DNA from: an uncultured Clostridia bacterium
Lineage (GTDB): Bacteria > Bacillota > Clostridia > Lachnospirales > Anaerotignaceae
Direction: 5' to 3'
DNA length: 13,835 bases
NCBI GenBank assembly: GCA_910586765.1
Contig: CAJUJJ010000049.1
Coordinates: 1-13,835, forward strand
This document shows positions 1 to 6,139 of the stretch, piece after piece (the first letter of the stretch is position 1; every line of letters starts with the position of its first letter). The notes under the pieces are model-generated. The model had not been told where the DNA came from, did no database searches, and saw nothing but the letters and a program-made list of their open reading frames with translations. A program made the translations under genes and the position numbers.

Positions 1-113
1 ACCCAACAGGCAACATTGTCCATCTCCACAAAACCAAAATAGTCTTTGTTTTCTGCTCTTGTGCCTGCTTCTGATATGTATTTTGTAGTAAATTGACTGT
101 TTAAACGTCGCAT
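1..113 (-). CDS. N-terminus of a second PP2C-like protein phosphatase (partial, runs off left edge)
   Basis: Only the first 37 codons are in the window. The start is the ATG at 113-111, preceded by a strong AGGAGG ribosome binding site (complement at 119-125, 5-base spacing). The peptide begins MRRLNSQFTTKYISEAGTRA and continues with ENKDYF, then a hydrophobic strand (VACW). A glycine, an Arg/Glu-Asn-x-Asp motif and then a beta strand is how bacterial PP2C (PPM) phosphatases start, and it parallels the QQNDYF segment of the PP2C-like gene just upstream at 228-857. The gene follows that one in the same direction after 114 bases with three hairpins. Role inferred: removing phosphate from Ser/Thr, perhaps as partner of the upstream FHA proteins. 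Too little is visible to know whether it is complete or catalytically intact. Confidence 0.5.
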   Translation of the reverse strand, partial: MRRLNSQFTTKYISEAGTRAENKDYFGFVEMDNVACW

Positions 114-138
114 AGTCTGCCTCCTAAAAGATAAAACC

Positions 139-220
139 TTGAGACTTCGTCTCAAACTCTACTTCCTTTCTTGAAAGAAAGGAAGCGAAAGAACTTTATT
201 GCAAAAACTATCGTTTTTGC
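139..220 (-). repeat. Cluster of three consecutive hairpins between the two PP2C-like genes
   Basis: Three perfect inverted repeats fill most of the 114-base gap. They are 201-220 (8-bp stem, 4-base loop), 162-185 (11-bp stem, 2-base loop, or 10 bp with a TGAA loop) and 139-155 (7-bp stem, 3-base loop, TTGAGAC arms). On the minus-strand transcript the last one is followed by GGTTTTATCTTTT and then at once by the AGGAGG of the next gene, so it could be a weak terminator or attenuator. The first two have no U-tract after them and look more like RNA processing or stability elements. Confidence 0.65.
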
Positions 221-227
221 TAAAAAA

Positions 228-857
228 TCAAATTTCTATTATTACCGCTGTACCATTTTTCTGATAGCTATATCCTCTATTTTTAATTCTTTCTGTCAAC
301 AGTACCGCTTTATCATAAGGGTGTTTTTTCATAGACAATATTTCTTTGAACTCCAATTCAGAGCTACCCTTTTCAATGCCCTCTGTGCAAAACAACAAAA
401 CATCTCTTTTTTTACATTCCAGTGTTCCGTATTCCATTCTTTTTTTAACTTCATCATGAATGGGTATAATTTTTCCTTTTCTGCATAAATACAAACCACA
501 ACTGCCAACATTTGCCCACATCAATTTTTTGTTTTTTATAATGCCACAAATCACTGCTGCACCTGCTTTATTTCCTGTAACATTTTTATGAATATTGTAG
601 TCAATATCACCAAAAGAGTGTTTAAAATAATCCCATAAATTTCTATATTTTTCAATATTATGATAATTGTATTTGAGTGTTTCCACTGCAATCACTGAAG
701 CAAATCTTCCTGCGGGCAAATCAGTAAGTCCATCTGCAACTACAACAAACAGATTATTTTGACTTTGTTCTGTGGCAAAATAATCATTTTGCTGTTCGCA
801 ATTTCCCAACAGTTGTGCATTTCCTATTTTATAATATTGTGAGAAACAAAACATCAT
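228..857 (-). CDS. PP2C-like Ser/Thr phosphatase with degenerate metal site
   Basis: This 209-residue protein fits a compact PP2C/PPM fold. QQNDYF (22-27) matches the family's N-terminal Asn-x-Asp motif. VVVADGLTDLPAGRFAS (38-54) matches the ADG-MGG-H-AG block. ANVGSCGLYLCRKGKI (115-130) matches the NVGDSR-AYL strand, and LLFCTEGIEKG (154-164) matches LL-CSDGL. Departures are clear: the NVGD Asp is Ser119, the SDG Asp is Glu159, and the C-terminal GxDN Asp is missing (QKNGTAVIIEI). These positions help bind Mn/Mg in active enzymes, so activity may be weak or lost. The start is one of two adjacent ATGs; the first overlaps the stop of the FHA gene as ATGA, implying translational coupling. By analogy with PppA of type VI secretion, it would oppose phosphorylation read by the FHA proteins. 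No kinase gene is in the window. Confidence 0.75.
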   Translation of the reverse strand: MMFCFSQYYKIGNAQLLGNCEQQNDYFATEQSQNNLFVVVADGLTDLPAGRFASVIAVETLKYNYHNIEKYRNLWDYFKHSFGDIDYNIHKNVTGNKAGAAVICGIIKNKKLMWANVGSCGLYLCRKGKIIPIHDEVKKRMEYGTLECKKRDVLLFCTEGIEKGSSELEFKEILSMKKHPYDKAVLLTERIKNRGYSYQKNGTAVIIEI

Positions 858-1387
858 TCTTTTCCCTTCTCATCGTCCAATTCGCTCCACTCGAAATTTT
901 CACCGCACAAAGGAATAAACAAAAATTTACTTTTTCCCATTTCTATGACATCATAAGCGGAAAGTTCTTGAGGTGTATAGACTGCTTCCTCATTCACATA
1001 CACAAGCCCTTGAGAATCTCCTGGTAATATCAATGTTTTTCTTTTTTTAGGGTCATATACAAACACTGCATGATTTTTTTTAGCAATATGATTATCTCCC
1101 AATATTTGTATATCCATTGTTTCAGAACGTCCTAAAAAATTTTTTTCTGTCATAATTTTATAATCTCGTCCTTTTGACGCTCCTTCAATACACACAAGCC
1201 AGCCTGTTACAGGGTCCATCACTTCCAAATCCCCCAAATAAGGTACTTTATTGTCATAGTTTCCTTCTGGGTCATCTGCAATACTTTTTTGTTTTGTCAA
1301 TACAACCGTTTTATTGCAATAAGGGCAGATATTTCCATATCTTCGGGGGCTGAATAAATGCCCCTCTGGGCATCTCATTAAACTCAT
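854..1387 (-). CDS. Zinc-ribbon plus FHA domain protein
   Basis: This 177-residue cytoplasmic protein has no membrane segment. Residues 6-24 hold a putative zinc knuckle (Cys6, His10, Cys21, Cys24; CPEGH and CPYC). An FHA domain follows at about 62-160: GWLVCIEGASKGRDY, then FLGRSETMDI, KKNHAVFV and the final strands. FHA domains bind phosphothreonine. Here Gly86-Arg87 is kept, but the Ser of the S-x-x-H motif is Lys103 (His106 kept) and the usual Asn before Gly is Gln126. Phospho-binding may therefore be altered. The start ATG has AAAGGA about 10 bases upstream; a second in-frame ATG is codon 4. The gene sits 16 bases after the membrane FHA gene and overlaps the PP2C-like gene by 4 bases. 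Role inferred: adaptor in the control module of the injection-system operon. Confidence 0.75.
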   Translation of the reverse strand: MSLMRCPEGHLFSPRRYGNICPYCNKTVVLTKQKSIADDPEGNYDNKVPYLGDLEVMDPVTGWLVCIEGASKGRDYKIMTEKNFLGRSETMDIQILGDNHIAKKNHAVFVYDPKKRKTLILPGDSQGLVYVNEEAVYTPQELSAYDVIEMGKSKFLFIPLCGENFEWSELDDEKGKE

Positions 1388-1403
1388 ATGTCACATTCCT
1401 TTC

Positions 1404-1943
1404 TTATCGCACAAATAATTTTGCTTTTGAAATATAAATCATATCGCCTTCATCTATTTTGTATGAAGTCATAGGCTTTAAACGTAAAGCATATTCTTCG
1501 CCTCTTTTTTTGATGCCAACACCGTTTTTAGAGTTCAAATCTTCTATGTACCAATAACCTTCTGCATAATTTAATACTGCATGATTAGGCGATATATATT
1601 CTGCATAGTATGTATCTGCTAAATCAATATCCACTTCATAGTCAATAGTGCTTTTTCCTATCAAAAAGGAGTTTACTCCTTCACAGTACCATTCTTTTTC
1701 TTTTTCGCCATCTCTTGTAATCAATACAAATTTTTTGATATTACTTTGATACAATACATTTTGTTTTTGTGTGCTTCTTCTTTCATAATAAAACCATAAT
1801 ATCAATAATAATATAATTACTGCTGTGCCAACTGCTCTAATTTCAATATCTTTATTTATAAAATATAAAAAATAAATGCAAACTGCTAATAAAAATAATA
1901 ATATTACTATCATTCCATCATACAAAAATTGCCTTTTATTCAA
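1404..1943 (-). CDS. Membrane-anchored FHA domain protein
   Basis: This 179-residue protein has two hydrophobic helices at about 11-29 and 37-53, a basic stretch (ERRSTQK), and a C-terminal FHA domain at about 72-179. FHA hallmarks are FLIGKS (93-98), ISPNHAVL (117-124) and DLNSKNGV (135-142). The Ser118-x-x-His121 motif and Asn140-Gly141 are present, while the usual Gly-Arg is Gly-Lys97. The FHA domain should face the cytoplasm, both termini being inside. The start is a TTG at 1943-1941, supported by an AGGTGAGG ribosome binding site just upstream; the next candidate, ATG at codon 11, lacks a good site and would cut the first helix short. It lies 20 bases after the J-domain gene. In type VI systems an FHA protein docks phosphorylated partners at the membrane; that role here is inferred. 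Confidence 0.78.
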   Translation of the reverse strand: MNKRQFLYDGMIVILLFLLAVCIYFLYFINKDIEIRAVGTAVIILLLILWFYYERRSTQKQNVLYQSNIKKFVLITRDGEKEKEWYCEGVNSFLIGKSTIDYEVDIDLADTYYAEYISPNHAVLNYAEGYWYIEDLNSKNGVGIKKRGEEYALRLKPMTSYKIDEGDMIYISKAKLFVR

Positions 1944-1963
1944 TGCCTCACCTGCTTTATTAT

Positions 1964-2413
1964 TTATCTGAAACGTCCTTCTCCAAAAATATGTTTATAG
2001 GCGTCTTTTGTTTTCATAGGACGTATATTTTCATTGTTATAATTCATATTGACACTTTCCCCATTTGGGTCAAATCCAAAAAAATTTTCAAATATACTTC
2101 CTGTATTTTGAAAATTCGGTGCGGCAGACTGTGTTCTTTTTCTTCTGCCTGGTCTATCTTCAAAATTTGTTTTCTGCTGAAATCCTCTTTGTTGTTCTTC
2201 TTTTCCAAACAATCTATTGTCATACTCTGCTCTTTTATTTTCATCGCCCAGTATGCCATATGCTTCATTTATTTCTTTGAATACTTCTTCCGCTTTAGGA
2301 TTATTTTTATTGACATCTGGGTGAAATTTTTTTGCCAATTTACGAAATGATTTTTTAATTTCTTCTTGTGTTGCTGTTCTCTCTACCTGCAAAATTTTGT
2401 AATAATCTTTCAT
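1964..2413 (-). CDS. Short J-domain (DnaJ-like) co-chaperone
   Basis: The first ~70 residues of this 149-residue protein are a typical J domain: MKDYYKILQVERTATQEEIK, then RKLAKKFHPDVNKNN with the HPD motif at 31-33, then VFKEINEAYGILGDENKRAEYD. The remainder is polar, low-complexity and probably flexible, ending IFGEGRFR. There is no zinc-finger or C-terminal substrate-binding domain, so it is not the housekeeping DnaJ. J domains stimulate the ATPase of Hsp70 (DnaK). I chose the ATG at 2413-2411, which has GAGG 9 bases upstream; an in-frame TTG three codons earlier would sit directly on that site. It lies in the operon between the tube-like and FHA genes. Inferred role: bringing DnaK to assembly or recycling of the sheath/tube particle, or to an effector. 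Confidence 0.88.
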   Translation of the reverse strand: MKDYYKILQVERTATQEEIKKSFRKLAKKFHPDVNKNNPKAEEVFKEINEAYGILGDENKRAEYDNRLFGKEEQQRGFQQKTNFEDRPGRRKRTQSAAPNFQNTGSIFENFFGFDPNGESVNMNYNNENIRPMKTKDAYKHIFGEGRFR

Positions 2414-2467
2414 AACAAACAACCTCGTTTACTTTACAAGCTATTTTTATTATTGTAATATAGGAAT

Positions 2468-2514
2468 GTATGCGGAAAATTCCTACTTTTGCTCAGTGTT
2501 CCTTTTCCGCATAC
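2468..2514 (-). repeat. Hairpin in tube-J-protein spacer (12-bp stem, 23-base loop)
   Basis: The arms GTATGCGGAAAA (2468-2479) and its exact complement (2503-2514) flank a 23-base loop. It forms the second of two hairpins downstream of the tube-like gene on the minus transcript. No U-run follows, so it is unlikely to be a simple terminator. Confidence 0.65.
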
Positions 2515-2516
2515 CC

Positions 2517-2550
2517 TCCTTCAGCCTACTTTATCAAACAGGCTGAAGGA
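2517..2550 (-). repeat. Hairpin directly after tube-like gene (11-bp stem, 12-base loop)
   Basis: Perfect arms TCCTTCAGCCT (2517-2527) and AGGCTGAAGGA (2540-2550) lie 20 bases after the tube-like gene's stop. GC content is high for this genome. There is no clean U-tract, so I read it as an mRNA 3'-end stabiliser, processing site or leaky terminator that would let the tube protein be made in excess of the downstream regulators. That role is inferred. Confidence 0.65.
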
Positions 2551-2570
2551 ATTTCTTATTCCTTAAAAAA

Positions 2571-2996
2571 TTAGAAGGAATAACCACCATCAATTGTTGT
2601 GAGTTCAAACTTGTCTTTTTTCTGTCTGATTACCAGTGTAAATTCACCAATACCTTCTGTATCACCATAGCTTTCTTGATAATCTACTACAAAAGCATTT
2701 GGAAAATGTACTTTTCTGACAATCTGATTTGCAGAAACAATTTCAACAGTTGCTTTTCTGTAGCTGTCGGAGCTTTCTGCTCTTACAACAGACCATTTTG
2801 CAATTTTCATAGTATCATCTGCTGCATCACCATCTACTGCTGTCAATATTCTTCCTGTCAAAATCATTGTGTTTACAACGTCTGTAGAACGTGCATTTGA
2901 ATCGTCTGGTGTGTCTGTGAGGAATTTACAGGTTTCAATGCTGTGTTCATCCAAGCTAATTGTTTCTGCTCCCTCAATTGTTAATCTGATACCCAT
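2571..2996 (-). CDS. Putative inner-tube protein (Hcp / phage tail tube-like)
   Basis: This 141-residue protein has no signal peptide and no membrane segment. It is beta-rich: short strands through residue 55, a polar loop (56-62), KWSVVRAES (67-75), YRKATVEIVSANQIVRKVHF (79-98), and the C-terminal FVVDYQESYGDTEGIGEF (102-119) leading to TLVIRQKKD. An 'F-V-DY-E-GDTEG-G-F-L-IRQKK' ending is what I associate with single-domain tail-tube proteins of Clostridia contractile particles, which are structural cousins of type VI Hcp. The size suits a tube monomer. The start ATG has AAAGGAG 8 bases upstream. It follows the sheath-like gene after 109 bases, the usual sheath-then-tube order in contractile tails. 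The family call is by pattern and context; structure prediction would settle it. Confidence 0.6.
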   Translation of the reverse strand: MGIRLTIEGAETISLDEHSIETCKFLTDTPDDSNARSTDVVNTMILTGRILTAVDGDAADDTMKIAKWSVVRAESSDSYRKATVEIVSANQIVRKVHFPNAFVVDYQESYGDTEGIGEFTLVIRQKKDKFELTTIDGGYSF

Positions 2997-3040
2997 AGTA
3001 AAAACTCCTTTCTATAAATATAATAATTGAAATGGTATCT

Positions 3041-3066
3041 ATATAAACACATTGCTGTGCTTATAT
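3041..3066 (-). repeat. GNRA-tetraloop hairpin in the leader of the tube-like gene
   Basis: On the minus transcript an 11-bp stem (10 Watson-Crick pairs and one G-U) closes a GCAA tetraloop, about 45 bases before the tube start. GNRA loops make unusually stable RNA hairpins. No U-tract follows, so it is probably a processing or protective element. The same stretch also resembles a promoter on the minus strand (TTGATA at 3069-3064, 17 bases, TTATAT at 3046-3041); I cannot tell the two apart from sequence. Confidence 0.55.
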
Positions 3067-3105
3067 CAAATATAGTTAAAATAGTTCATAGAGACACAAT
3101 ATATT

Positions 3106-5268
3106 TTATATTGCTGCATTTTTATTTAATACAATTTCAAGATTTTTGCTATTGCCGTTAAAACTTAAATTAACATTACAGATGTTATATTCTTCTTCAA
3201 TGTTATAAGTCATATCGTCACCAACTGCCATAATAGAATTGACATAACCTGTTTTACCAACCCATCTGCTTTTTTGGCTCATAGGATTTGCACTAAAGAA
3301 AGATACTACATTATCATATTTATAATCAGATGTTTCAGCTCTCATCATTCTTGTAATATATGTTGTAGCAAGTGTTTTATAAATACATTCGTATTCATTG
3401 TTTACCATCTGCATACTTCTTGCTTTATACACTGTAATTTGTTTAATATCTTTTCCGTCTAATTGGTTATTGTCACTAGAGAATATAAAGCCAAAGTTTT
3501 TATTGTTAATATTGTCTTTGATATTGTTTGTATAGCCACTGATTTCTTTCGCCAATGTAGTTGGTACTTTTAAAGCATGATTTGATGCTTCAATATCAAA
3601 ACGTACTCCCGGATACTGAGGATTTACATTTTTAAATCTTTCTCTAAGAAAATCAGGACATTGATATGCTGCAACAATACCCGCTGCAACATAAGAGGCA
3701 GGTATATAAACGCCTTCAATCCAAAGTTTGAGCAAATCTTTTTTATCTTGAGAAATTCTTGCTCCTTCTTCTGTTGCAACCATATAAGAATCCAATATTA
3801 AACCAGATTTATTTTTAGGCACAACACTCATATTAGGCAATGTCGGTATTACATACTCGCTGTAATCTTTTCTTGTTAAAATCTGTGTTTTATCCATATA
3901 TGCTTCAATGCCATTTGTAGCAAGTTTTGTAAATGAAGTATCTTCGCAAGTTTCAAAACTAAAGAATGTTTGTATTTTATAATCACAGATGCCATCTAAT
4001 AAAGAAGTCAAAGACTCCATTGAATTAATATCTGGTTTTGAAACTTTTTTGTTGCCTTTAAAACGTTCTCTTGTGAGCTTTACATTCGTTTCTGTTGTAA
4101 ACTCAATATCATTTACAATACCAAACCATATGGTATTTCTAAAATCATTTTTGTTGTTTACAGTGTTTAAATATACTTGTAATCTTGGCAAGTTGCTGCT
4201 TTTCACCAACATATCTAATTTGTTGTTGCATATCAGCATAGTAGGAACCATACCCTTATTTTTAGATTGATATTGGTCAAAATAAATAAATACACCCAAT
4301 ATTTTTTCAATTAAAGGTTTTACTACTTTGATAAAATCGCCTTTTGTTTCTTGGTAAAATTCCAAATAAGAATTATATTTCTCCACTTCTTTTGGTACAT
4401 CAATATCTGTTGTATTTGTTACAGGCAAAGGACAAAATGTTCTAACAACCAAATCTGCTACATAATCAGTAGGATTATCTGTAATATTTTCATAATCTTC
4501 TTTAAATACCTCAACCAAAGCATTTGTTGTAGTATCTTCTGCAATAGCAACTGCTGTGCTTTCACTTGTTGGGCGTTCTATAATTTTTAATTCGCCTTCG
4601 TCACCCATTGTCAAAAGTCCTGCTACAAACTTTTCAGAACTGTCGCCACTGCCTGTTCCTCCTGCAAGTAAACGCTGTTTAGAGTCTTCAATAGCCAATG
4701 GCAACATAGCCATAATATTGTTATAACTTTTGCTTGCTTCTTCAAATTTTACATTTAATTTATCACCAATATCCAAACGAAGTGGGTCTTCTTCATCTAG
4801 TTTTTCATATTCTCCATAAAGATAATGGATTTCTTTTCTGACGAAACGAATATCGTCCATAACCTTTTTAGGGCTTATCATATCTAATATTTTATCAAAT
4901 TTAAAATCCACATTTTCAATGCCCTGTGAACGTTTTGTCTGTATCATAGTCAAAAGCATTTTCAAAAAATCGTTGTTTTGGTCAATGACTATTTCTTGTA
5001 TACAATCCGCAGGTATTGCTTCTGGTTTTTTGAGTGTATAAATCACTTTTTGGTTTGCGGCATTAAAAAAACTATAAACAGTAGGAGAAAACTTGTCTAA
5101 AAATTCATCAAAATTCTTTACAAGAAGATGACCGTTGATTTCTTTTACTTTGTCATCATCTACACTTTCAAGCCCCTTTACATCTCCTACTAATGTTAGT
5201 AAATCCAGTTTTTCAGGATTGATTTCATCAAATAATATGGTGCGATTTGTCTGTTCGATAATATCCAT
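3106..5268 (-). CDS. Putative contractile-sheath protein, possibly a TssB-TssC-type fusion
   Basis: This large (720-residue) soluble protein has no signal peptide or membrane segment. I see three parts. Residues 1-125 include LLTLVGDVKG, LLVKNFDEFLDKFSPTVYSF (48-67) and a strand leading to NDFLKMLLTMIQTKR, which recalls the small type VI sheath subunit TssB. Residues 126-235 are helical and charged, with a Gly/Ser linker (GGTGSGDSS, 203-211). Residues 240-720 are large-subunit-like: WFGIVNDIEF (381-390), LLKLWIEGVYIPASYVAAGI (512-531), and a terminal strand YNICNVNLSFNGNSKNLEIV. The IPASYVAAGIVAAYQ block resembles the VP-S--AG-A segment of phage tail sheaths. A GTG start at 5277 is possible, but the GGGAG site fits the ATG at 5268 better (10-base spacing). 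It is followed by the tube-like gene. Inferred: the polymer whose contraction drives the tube. Confidence 0.55.
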   Translation of the reverse strand: MDIIEQTNRTILFDEINPEKLDLLTLVGDVKGLESVDDDKVKEINGHLLVKNFDEFLDKFSPTVYSFFNAANQKVIYTLKKPEAIPADCIQEIVIDQNNDFLKMLLTMIQTKRSQGIENVDFKFDKILDMISPKKVMDDIRFVRKEIHYLYGEYEKLDEEDPLRLDIGDKLNVKFEEASKSYNNIMAMLPLAIEDSKQRLLAGGTGSGDSSEKFVAGLLTMGDEGELKIIERPTSESTAVAIAEDTTTNALVEVFKEDYENITDNPTDYVADLVVRTFCPLPVTNTTDIDVPKEVEKYNSYLEFYQETKGDFIKVVKPLIEKILGVFIYFDQYQSKNKGMVPTMLICNNKLDMLVKSSNLPRLQVYLNTVNNKNDFRNTIWFGIVNDIEFTTETNVKLTRERFKGNKKVSKPDINSMESLTSLLDGICDYKIQTFFSFETCEDTSFTKLATNGIEAYMDKTQILTRKDYSEYVIPTLPNMSVVPKNKSGLILDSYMVATEEGARISQDKKDLLKLWIEGVYIPASYVAAGIVAAYQCPDFLRERFKNVNPQYPGVRFDIEASNHALKVPTTLAKEISGYTNNIKDNINNKNFGFIFSSDNNQLDGKDIKQITVYKARSMQMVNNEYECIYKTLATTYITRMMRAETSDYKYDNVVSFFSANPMSQKSRWVGKTGYVNSIMAVGDDMTYNIEEEYNICNVNLSFNGNSKNLEIVLNKNAAI

Positions 5269-5306
5269 ATTGTTCACTCTCCCTTTAATTGGTATAAAAT
5301 ATATGG

Positions 5307-5421
5307 CAATCGGCTGTTAATATGTATTCATTCTTTTTTCAATACTACAGCAATGCTATCTAATCATTCCATCATTTTGAGTATGTTTTTGTAAAGTAAT
5401 GCTATGATATTCAGCCGATTG
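5307..5421 (-). promoter_or_regulatory. Long leader of the sheath operon with a spaced inverted repeat
   Basis: The gap 5278-5652 has no gene. Its operon-side part holds a perfect 10-bp inverted repeat (CAATCGGCTG at 5307-5316, complement at 5412-5421) enclosing 95 AT-rich bases. An 8-base direct repeat, AATGCTAT, lies inside at 5352-5359 and 5398-5405. In RNA this could close a long-range stem in the untranslated leader of the sheath gene; in DNA it could be a pair of operator half-sites. Function unknown. Confidence 0.4.
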
Positions 5422-5545
5422 AAAACAAATTAAAATATATTTTTATGAAATAAATATCATAAATATTTGTTTTTTGTCGTTTTATGCCCTTATATTAATA
5501 TCTGAAAAAAAGCCCTTTTTGTCACGAATATTCCATACAAAAATA

Positions 5546-5575
5546 ATATTAAAAATTTGGTAAAATTTACTACAA
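5546..5575 (-). promoter_or_regulatory. Weak candidate promoter for the sheath operon
   Basis: TTGTAG (5575-5570), an 18-base spacer and TAATAT (5551-5546) on the minus strand lie just after the terminator of the sigma operon. It is the best sigma-A-like match I found between that terminator and the sheath gene, but in such AT-rich DNA it is a modest one. It would give a leader of about 270 bases. Confidence 0.25.
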
Positions 5576-5590
5576 CTATATTTGCATAAA

Positions 5591-5625
5591 AAATACCAGC
5601 ATATACTAAAAATATGCTGGTATTT
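5591..5625 (-). terminator. Intrinsic terminator of the sigma operon
   Basis: A 14-bp perfect stem (arms 5591-5604 and 5612-5625, GC core ACCAGC/GCTGGT) with a 7-base loop is followed on the minus strand by a run of Ts. It lies 27 bases after the stop of the secreted-protein gene and separates this operon from the sheath operon. Confidence 0.9.
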
Positions 5626-5652
5626 CATATTGCTATTTACTTTAAATCAATA

Positions 5653-6129
5653 TTAAGGAGCTACTACACCACTTGTTGCAAATGTTTTTGTTTCTACTAC
5701 TTTACCATCTACTATAGCCTCATAGTAAAATTTTGCTCTGTATTCTTCTCCTCTGTCTACTTTTACAGTATCGCTAAAGGAATAAGCCATTTTTGAACTT
5801 GTTCCAATATATTCTCCGCCGTAATCTTCCCAACCATCATTATATTGTTGTATTTGTACAGATACTCTTACTTTATCTGTCCTATCTGTTATAACTACTA
5901 AACTTGAAAAATCTAAATACCCCTTACTACTTGATGGTTCTAAGTCATATGTATAACTAGAAAAATATAAACTTGCACGAGGTTCTACATTTTCTGTTTC
6001 TCCTGTCTGCTCTATTTCTTCTAATTCCACTACATTTTCTTCCACATTTACTTCCTCAGCAAACGCTGGAGTAATCAAAGTAAATGAGGCTGTTACTACT
6101 GTTAACATAAGTGCTACTATTTTTTTCAT
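5653..6129 (-). CDS. Small secreted protein of unknown function
   Basis: This 158-residue protein has a clear Sec signal peptide (MKK, hydrophobic core, likely cleavage after PAFA at residue 24). An acidic linker (25-48) is followed by a beta-rich domain from PRASLYFSSYTYDL (50-63). The domain has alternating strands (VRVSVQIQQYNDGW, KVDRGEEYRAKFYYEAIVDG) and ends TFATSGVVAP. It resembles small secreted Ig-like or beta-sandwich proteins common in Clostridia; I cannot name a family with confidence. No lipobox, LPXTG or cell-wall repeat is visible, so it should be released. AGGAGGG sits 5 bases before the ATG and overlaps the stop codon of the anti-sigma-like gene (TAGGAGGG), so the two are tightly linked. 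It is the last gene of its operon. It could be the output of the sigma factor or a signal sensed by the anti-sigma protein; both are guesses. Confidence 0.75.
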   Translation of the reverse strand: MKKIVALMLTVVTASFTLITPAFAEEVNVEENVVELEEIEQTGETENVEPRASLYFSSYTYDLEPSSSKGYLDFSSLVVITDRTDKVRVSVQIQQYNDGWEDYGGEYIGTSSKMAYSFSDTVKVDRGEEYRAKFYYEAIVDGKVVETKTFATSGVVAP

Positions 6130-6139
6130 ATTAACCCTC

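Noticed and set aside
171..488. 105-residue plus-strand open frame opposite the PP2C-like gene
   Set aside because: The start lies inside a hairpin, it has no ribosome site, and the opposite strand carries recognisable phosphatase motifs.
2044..2268. Alternative minus-strand frame within the J-domain gene
   Set aside because: The J-domain frame has the HPD motif and a ribosome site; this frame has neither a recognisable domain nor a start signal.
2571..5268. A prophage or phage-tail bacteriocin as explanation for the sheath and tube genes
   Set aside because: No capsid, terminase, holin, lysin, tape measure or integrase is visible, and FHA, PP2C and J-domain genes are not typical tail-module genes. 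Flanking sequence could still change this, so it is set aside rather than excluded.
5269..5277. GTG start for the sheath gene
   Set aside because: The GGGAG site lies practically on the GTG; spacing to the ATG at 5268 is normal.
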